From assembly GCA_034112085.1 (NCBI GenBank), contig JAWUWD010000034.1, positions 1 through 8,532 of the forward strand: a DNA stretch of 8,532 nucleotides. Direction: 5' to 3'. The notes under the pieces were generated by a model, which was given only the letters and a program-made list of their open reading frames with translations, was not told where the DNA came from and ran no database searches. The DNA is from JAWUWD01 sp034112085. GTDB taxonomy: Bacteria; Bacteroidota; Bacteroidia; Cytophagales; Cyclobacteriaceae. Position 1 is the first letter of the stretch. The number at the start of each line of letters is the position of its first letter. Positions 6,501-8,532 of the stretch are shown in pieces. Made by a program: the position numbers and the translations under genes.

Positions 6501-7854
6501 CTGCCAATGTTCCGCCTGCGGCATTAGCAGAGAAGCTCACAAAATTCATAAAGTCATCTACTTCATCAGTATTCATGTTGTAAGCACCTGTGGTCCCATC
6601 GGTAGAAGAATTTCGAACTGTACTAAATACGTTCACTCCACCAAAATAAACATTGTCGTCATCGAATGGGTTTACTAAGATAGTATTATCGTACCAACCT
6701 TGCCCTCCTAAAAAGTGAGCAGCTGCTCCTTCATATTCCACACTGACCAAGCCCCAATTGTTCCCACCATCTTCTGTCAAGTATAAATCAGAACCCGATC
6801 CTGACAAACCTCCTTGAGCAGAGCCATAAACTTTATCCGGATTGCTATTTGAAATTCCTATTTCCATTCTACCACTAAGACTTAATCCTGTACTTGCATC
6901 ATTCCAAGTTAGACCAGCATCAACTGATTTGATAACTCCTGATCCTAATACTGATGCATACTGAATGTTAAAGTTGGAAGGTGCAGCAATCACTTGTTGG
7001 ATGGTTGCGGTTGTTGAATAAACTTTCGTCCAATTGTCTCCTCCATCCGTTGATCTCATAATTGCACCCAGTGGTTCGGCCGCTCGACCTGGTTCCTTCG
7101 GGCCAGAGGTACTAGCAACCAGAATATTTTCATCTGTTGGATCTACGATTACTCTAGATACATTGATAAAGTCATCGGTTGTTGTATTAGCTAAAATAGA
7201 CCATGTTACTCCTTTATCAACTGATTTGTATATTCCATCTCCATTCACCATAAAGGTACCTGAAACAAAACCTTCACCTGTACCTGCATAAATCACTGAA
7301 GTATTGGATTCAGCCATAGCAAGCGTTACAATCGCCATGTTATCCAAATCAGGAGCAATCTCGGACCATGTTCCCCCTGAGTTTGTTGTTTTCCAGATAC
7401 CCCCACTTACATTTCCAGCAAACCAGGTCTCTCCTGATGCATCATCAGGGTCTATAATGATAGCTCTTGTTCTACCAGGTACATTAGCGGGTCCTCTTTC
7501 AAGAAAAGTTGCCGTAGCAGAGGATCTAGACATTGACTTGTTGCTTTTAAGCTGGTCCTTAGCTTCGTTCAATGCTTTGACTCGTGCGAAAGAACTGTAT
7601 TGAGGATACTTCATCGGTGAATTCAAATCCTCTTGACCTGCTCTTATTGCAGACTGATAATAGGCAAACTTTTCAGGGCCATCATATCTTTGACCATTAA
7701 CTATAATGGGTTTTTTGGCTGTCTTCTTGTTGACTATTTTTTTATTGACTGTTTCTTTTTGAGTAATTCTATCCGTATTGTAAAATAGGATGGCAAACAC
7801 GGAAATGAGTGCCGCTGCAAAAATCGATTTTAAAGAGATGTAACGTTGTTTCAT
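3520..7854 (-). CDS. Large T9SS-secreted Asp-box beta-propeller protein with MopE-type repeats
   Basis: This 1444-residue protein begins with an N-terminal export signal (hydrophobic 11-25) whose cleavage site is not clear, followed by a lysine-rich stretch (38-49) and a propeller of the VPS10/sialidase-like type. Nine Asp boxes of S-x-D-x-G-x-T-W type start at residues 156, 211, 268, 310, 360, 805, 854, 901 and 952. The first has N in place of D and the seventh ends in F. Other propeller landmarks are HPDQH (637-641), GNDGG (660-664), GGAQDNGTW (707-715) and ATHGRGIW (983-990). About 215 residues (roughly 414-630) interrupt the propeller. After it come an Ig-like segment (about 998-1092), a jelly-roll-like segment (about 1100-1268, ending WAIDDLKIQ), two MopE-type Asp/Cys repeats (1269-1348) and a T9SS type A sorting domain (about 1364-1444, with VYPNPSSG). 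It should cross the outer membrane by T9SS and be surface-bound or released. No catalytic residues are recognisable; adhesion or glycan/protein binding is a guess. It is monocistronic, with its own promoter and terminator. Confidence 0.93.
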   Translation of the reverse strand: MKQRYISLKSIFAAALISVFAILFYNTDRITQKETVNKKIVNKKTAKKPIIVNGQRYDGPEKFAYYQSAIRAGQEDLNSPMKYPQYSSFARVKALNEAKDQLKSNKSMSRSSATATFLERGPANVPGRTRAIIIDPDDASGETWFAGNVSGGIWKTTNSGGTWSEIAPDLDNMAIVTLAMAESNTSVIYAGTGEGFVSGTFMVNGDGIYKSVDKGVTWSILANTTTDDFINVSRVIVDPTDENILVASTSGPKEPGRAAEPLGAIMRSTDGGDNWTKVYSTTATIQQVIAAPSNFNIQYASVLGSGVIKSVDAGLTWNDASTGLSLSGRMEIGISNSNPDKVYGSAQGGLSGSGSDLYLTEDGGNNWGLVSVEYEGAAAHFLGGQGWYDNTILVNPFDDDNVYFGGVNVFSTVRNSSTDGTTGAYNMNTDEVDDFMNFVSFSANAAGGTLAVTEAEAQEKTVEVRFGAGLSQMAHRFTIPAGEGAGVDAANYTYQDYVEVPFEVWNTTDNVQLMVSFRDQQADGDFNLIEQNTDGDGTTHSREYIFINNITYDAANADASIAVNGGHESGEMYFFWPFLADGATWDTGALPTANLIISYETVDTYGADLTVIADAYNDFNGANSFNFNDDGTVNGIHPDQHFMTSIITDEANSEFKIVLGNDGGLYVTDGATDPGIADGSWTWSGADYNTTQFYGADKLAGQEEYLGGAQDNGTWVSVNEEVADATSYYGFIIGGDGFEVVAHYTNPDKYIGGSQNNGFRGFEDGNAYNATSGLPGTGPFVSRLSSSYQDPDLLFAVEANGVYRSTDFGRTWKGSEITTGWGFWSGSDVEVSKADPSIVWAGGRMTDDGNIFVSQDGGFSFEAVPNFDDIGVCTGLYSHPTDRNTAFAVFSVANSPKILKTEDLGQTWVDISGYSAASNSTGFPDAATFAVQVMPYDNDVIWAGTEIGLFESLDAGLTWSLVDDFPSVMIWDFKIKDGQVIIATHGRGIWSADIPALVDFTAPVVTLAPVVTTIGASIAELRIDLTIDLRSVYDNTEVLVDDVAMSTIATNVAGAMEEVSIDLTAAGTYIIRVVSVKDGINYYSEQFEIVVSEPADPLASYNADFDNTGTADFTLDNWTIDTPSGFENNLLSTPHPYTIDTDYTAVLNFPILVASENAIISFNEVVQVEEGTSGTVFGDAEFWDYVIVEGSVDGLNWTPLLDGYDSDANSSWDGTATSASSDLFVNRTIDMLNTYSAGDVVNIRFRLFSDAGAVAWGWAIDDLKIQIGDADGDGFDSIDDCDDTDASINPDAIDIPFNDIDEDCNGSDSMDGDGDGFDLADDCDDTNPDIYPGAEEIPDNDIDEDCDGEDLTITQIDESDLESKISVYPNPSSGIININLDNVMQGNIVLNVIDFGGKTIVNKSIDNSNGQTIEKLDLSNLSFGLYTIVLKNKSGIVTKKVLIY
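3811..4050 (-). repeat. Two tandem MopE-type Asp/Cys-rich coding repeats, 126-bp period
   Basis: Residues 1269-1306 and 1311-1348 of the large secreted protein repeat with an exact 42-residue period. Each follows the pattern D-x-D-G-D-G-F ... D-D-C-D-D-T ... N-D-I-D-E-D-C-x-G. The similarity is also visible in the DNA, for example the shared GTGTCGTCACA at 3878 and 4004. The pattern matches the putative metal-binding motif family that includes MopE. Four of the protein's five cysteines lie here (1281, 1304, 1323, 1346), one pair per unit. The Asp-rich loops probably bind Ca2+ and stiffen the linker before the sorting domain. Metal binding is inferred from the family. Confidence 0.85.
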
Positions 7855-7894
7855 TTAATAATTCTTTGGTGATTGATTTCTTTTGAACTAATAA

Positions 7895-7926
7895 CAAATG
7901 TAACATTATAATTCAATTGTTTCAAA
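7895..7926 (-). promoter_or_regulatory. Bacteroidota-type promoter of the large secreted-protein gene
   Basis: On the minus strand TTTG (7926-7923) is followed by 20 bases and then TACATTTG (7902-7895), a full match to the Bacteroidota -7 consensus TAnnTTTG with a suitable -33 element. Transcription would start near 7888 and give a leader of about 34 bases before the ATG at 7854. No Shine-Dalgarno site precedes that ATG; the bases just ahead are A/T-rich (TTATTAA). Confidence 0.72.
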
Positions 7927-8021
7927 AGCATTATGATTTGGTTTGAAAAGATTGATTATAGCAAACCAAGCCATCGAAACTTATTATTTGGGCCTATCCT
8001 TTGAAGAAAGCATAGTTGTAA

Positions 8022-8038
8022 TTCCCTTTAAAAGGGAA
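8022..8038. repeat. 17-bp hairpin palindrome upstream of the large gene's promoter
   Basis: TTCCCTTT and AAAGGGAA flank a single central A. As RNA it would fold as a 7-bp stem with a three-base loop. It is not followed by a T-run on either strand, so it is not a standard terminator. It lies about 95 bp upstream of the predicted -33 element, far for a simple operator. It is enclosed by a weaker, bulged pairing between 7991-7999 and 8045-8051. Confidence 0.45.
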
Positions 8039-8076
8039 CTGTTTGGTAGCCTCACGTTTGCCCTTTGACATGTATA

Positions 8077-8112
8077 CTGTGAAGTCTTTTTATTAGACCT
8101 GTGAAGTCTTTT
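8077..8112. repeat. Pair of 14-bp direct repeats, 22-bp spacing
   Basis: CTGTGAAGTCTTTT occurs exactly at 8077-8090 and again at 8099-8112, with 8 bases between (22-bp period, about two helix turns). Such spacing suits two copies of a protein bound on one DNA face. It could equally be a small duplication scar, since the pair directly adjoins the terminator at 8114-8155. No third copy was seen in the window. Confidence 0.6.
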
Positions 8113-8113
8113 G

Positions 8114-8155
8114 AAAAAAAACGCTAACAATTGATCACTAGTTATCATTTTAGCG
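8114..8155 (-). terminator. Probable intrinsic terminator of an upstream minus-strand transcript
   Basis: On the minus strand CGCTAA (8155-8150) pairs with TTAGCG (8127-8122), and TGAT/ATCA pairs inside the loop around a central ACTAGT. The 3' arm runs straight into eight T residues (complement of 8114-8121). Stem pairing is imperfect in the middle, so strength is uncertain. The orientation means that a minus-strand transcript once came, or still comes, from bases above 8155. Confidence 0.6.
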
Positions 8156-8189
8156 AATTCATTAGGTACTAATAAGTGGTTTCATTGCT

Positions 8190-8532
8190 AGTTTGATTTC
8201 CTTATCAATCTTTGTTTTTAGCGAAGGCTTCTACAAAGTGTTCGTTGATCCCCTCTTGATCCATATCATCGTGATATGTCAATGGCTACAAGAGGTTTGC
8301 TTCTGGTCTATTTCCACTGAGACAGTGATCACTATTTTTATGAGTCATTTAAACACGCTCCTTAGTAAAGTCATTTCCATATGTAAGTTTTGAATTGACC
8401 TATTTCAAGAACATTCTTACCATCGATAGTGTAAACAGAAATGCCCCATTTGGTAGTTTTTTTATGTTTCTGTGACTTTCATTAATTCATAAAGAATTGT
8501 GACTTCATCCTTCTATTTAGGCGGGCTAATAA
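8190..8532 (-). pseudogene. Possible decayed gene remnant, unrecognised
   Basis: The minus strand upstream of the terminator at 8114-8155 shows short protein-like pieces in changing frames. One reads KWGISVYTIDGKNVLEIGQF (from about 8451 down to 8392) in a frame open for only 35 codons (8478-8374). A second frame reads LTYGNDFTKERV and then stops (about 8390-8355). Further down, YHDDMDQEGINEHFVEAF (about 8262-8209) is closed by a stop near 8197. They could be one gene broken by frameshifts and stops, ending just before its own terminator. I do not recognise the family. Each open stretch is within the length expected by chance, so this is tentative. Confidence 0.22.

Larger units (their letters stand above)
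7855..8532. other. Gene-poor intergenic stretch
   Basis: No intact gene is supported in these 678 bases on either strand. In minus-strand order they contain broken coding-like fragments, a terminator-like hairpin, a pair of direct repeats, a perfect hairpin palindrome, and the promoter and short leader of the large gene. One 66-codon plus-strand frame (8193-8393) has no family resemblance, no ribosome site and an unconvincing composition. Confidence 0.6.

Noticed and set aside
6319..7603. Plus-strand frames of 85-119 codons inside the large secreted-protein gene
   Set aside because: They are antisense shadows of a continuous, domain-rich minus-strand gene and have no ribosome sites or family motifs.
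7991..8075. Slight resemblance of GGGCAAACG and GGCTACC on the minus strand to a c-di-GMP-I riboswitch
   Set aside because: The order and pairing of the conserved riboswitch blocks could not be reproduced, and the segment lies upstream of the predicted promoter of the next gene.
8193..8393. 66-codon plus-strand frame in the right intergenic region
   Set aside because: No Shine-Dalgarno site, no family resemblance, and the surrounding terminator evidence points to minus-strand transcription.

Overview
The window comes from the chromosome of a member of the Bacteroidota. The evidence is the C-terminal type IX secretion (T9SS, Por) sorting domain on the largest gene, a promoter of the Bacteroidota type (TTTG, 20 nt, TAnnTTTG) in front of it, the low G+C content, and the general lack of Shine-Dalgarno sites. 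The mosaic secreted protein would suit a marine or environmental Cytophagales or Flavobacteriales lineage, but genus cannot be read from the sequence. Every supported gene lies on the minus strand, so transcription runs from right to left.

Right part (7855-8532): about 680 bases without an intact gene. It holds a probable terminator for an upstream minus-strand transcript (8114-8155), two 14-bp direct repeats, a perfect hairpin palindrome, and the promoter of the large gene. Bases 8190-8532 show only short broken reading frames that may be a decayed gene. Centre (3520-7854): one 1444-residue secreted protein made of an Asp-box beta-propeller with a large insertion, an Ig-like segment, a jelly-roll-like segment, two MopE-type Asp/Cys repeats and a T9SS sorting domain. 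A very strong intrinsic terminator (3455-3497) follows it.

Left part (1-3267): four co-directional, closely spaced genes that could form an operon: a cytoplasmic DsbA/FrnE-like thiol oxidoreductase, a TauE/SafE (TSUP) membrane transporter, an exported CapA-family protein of the metallophosphoesterase fold, and a calcineurin-like phosphoesterase cut by the window edge. The last two overlap in TAATG and are probably translationally coupled. The first two suggest a thiol or sulfur-compound stress role; the last two suggest phosphoester or envelope-related chemistry on either side of the inner membrane. A 16-bp inverted repeat lies 38 bp upstream of the first gene and could be its operator.

I found no CRISPR array, insertion sequence, rRNA or tRNA. 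Nothing here is clearly a wholly new system. The best leads are the insertion in the propeller, the coupled phosphoesterase-fold pair, the thiol/sulfur gene pairing with its candidate operator, and the relic region at the right edge.
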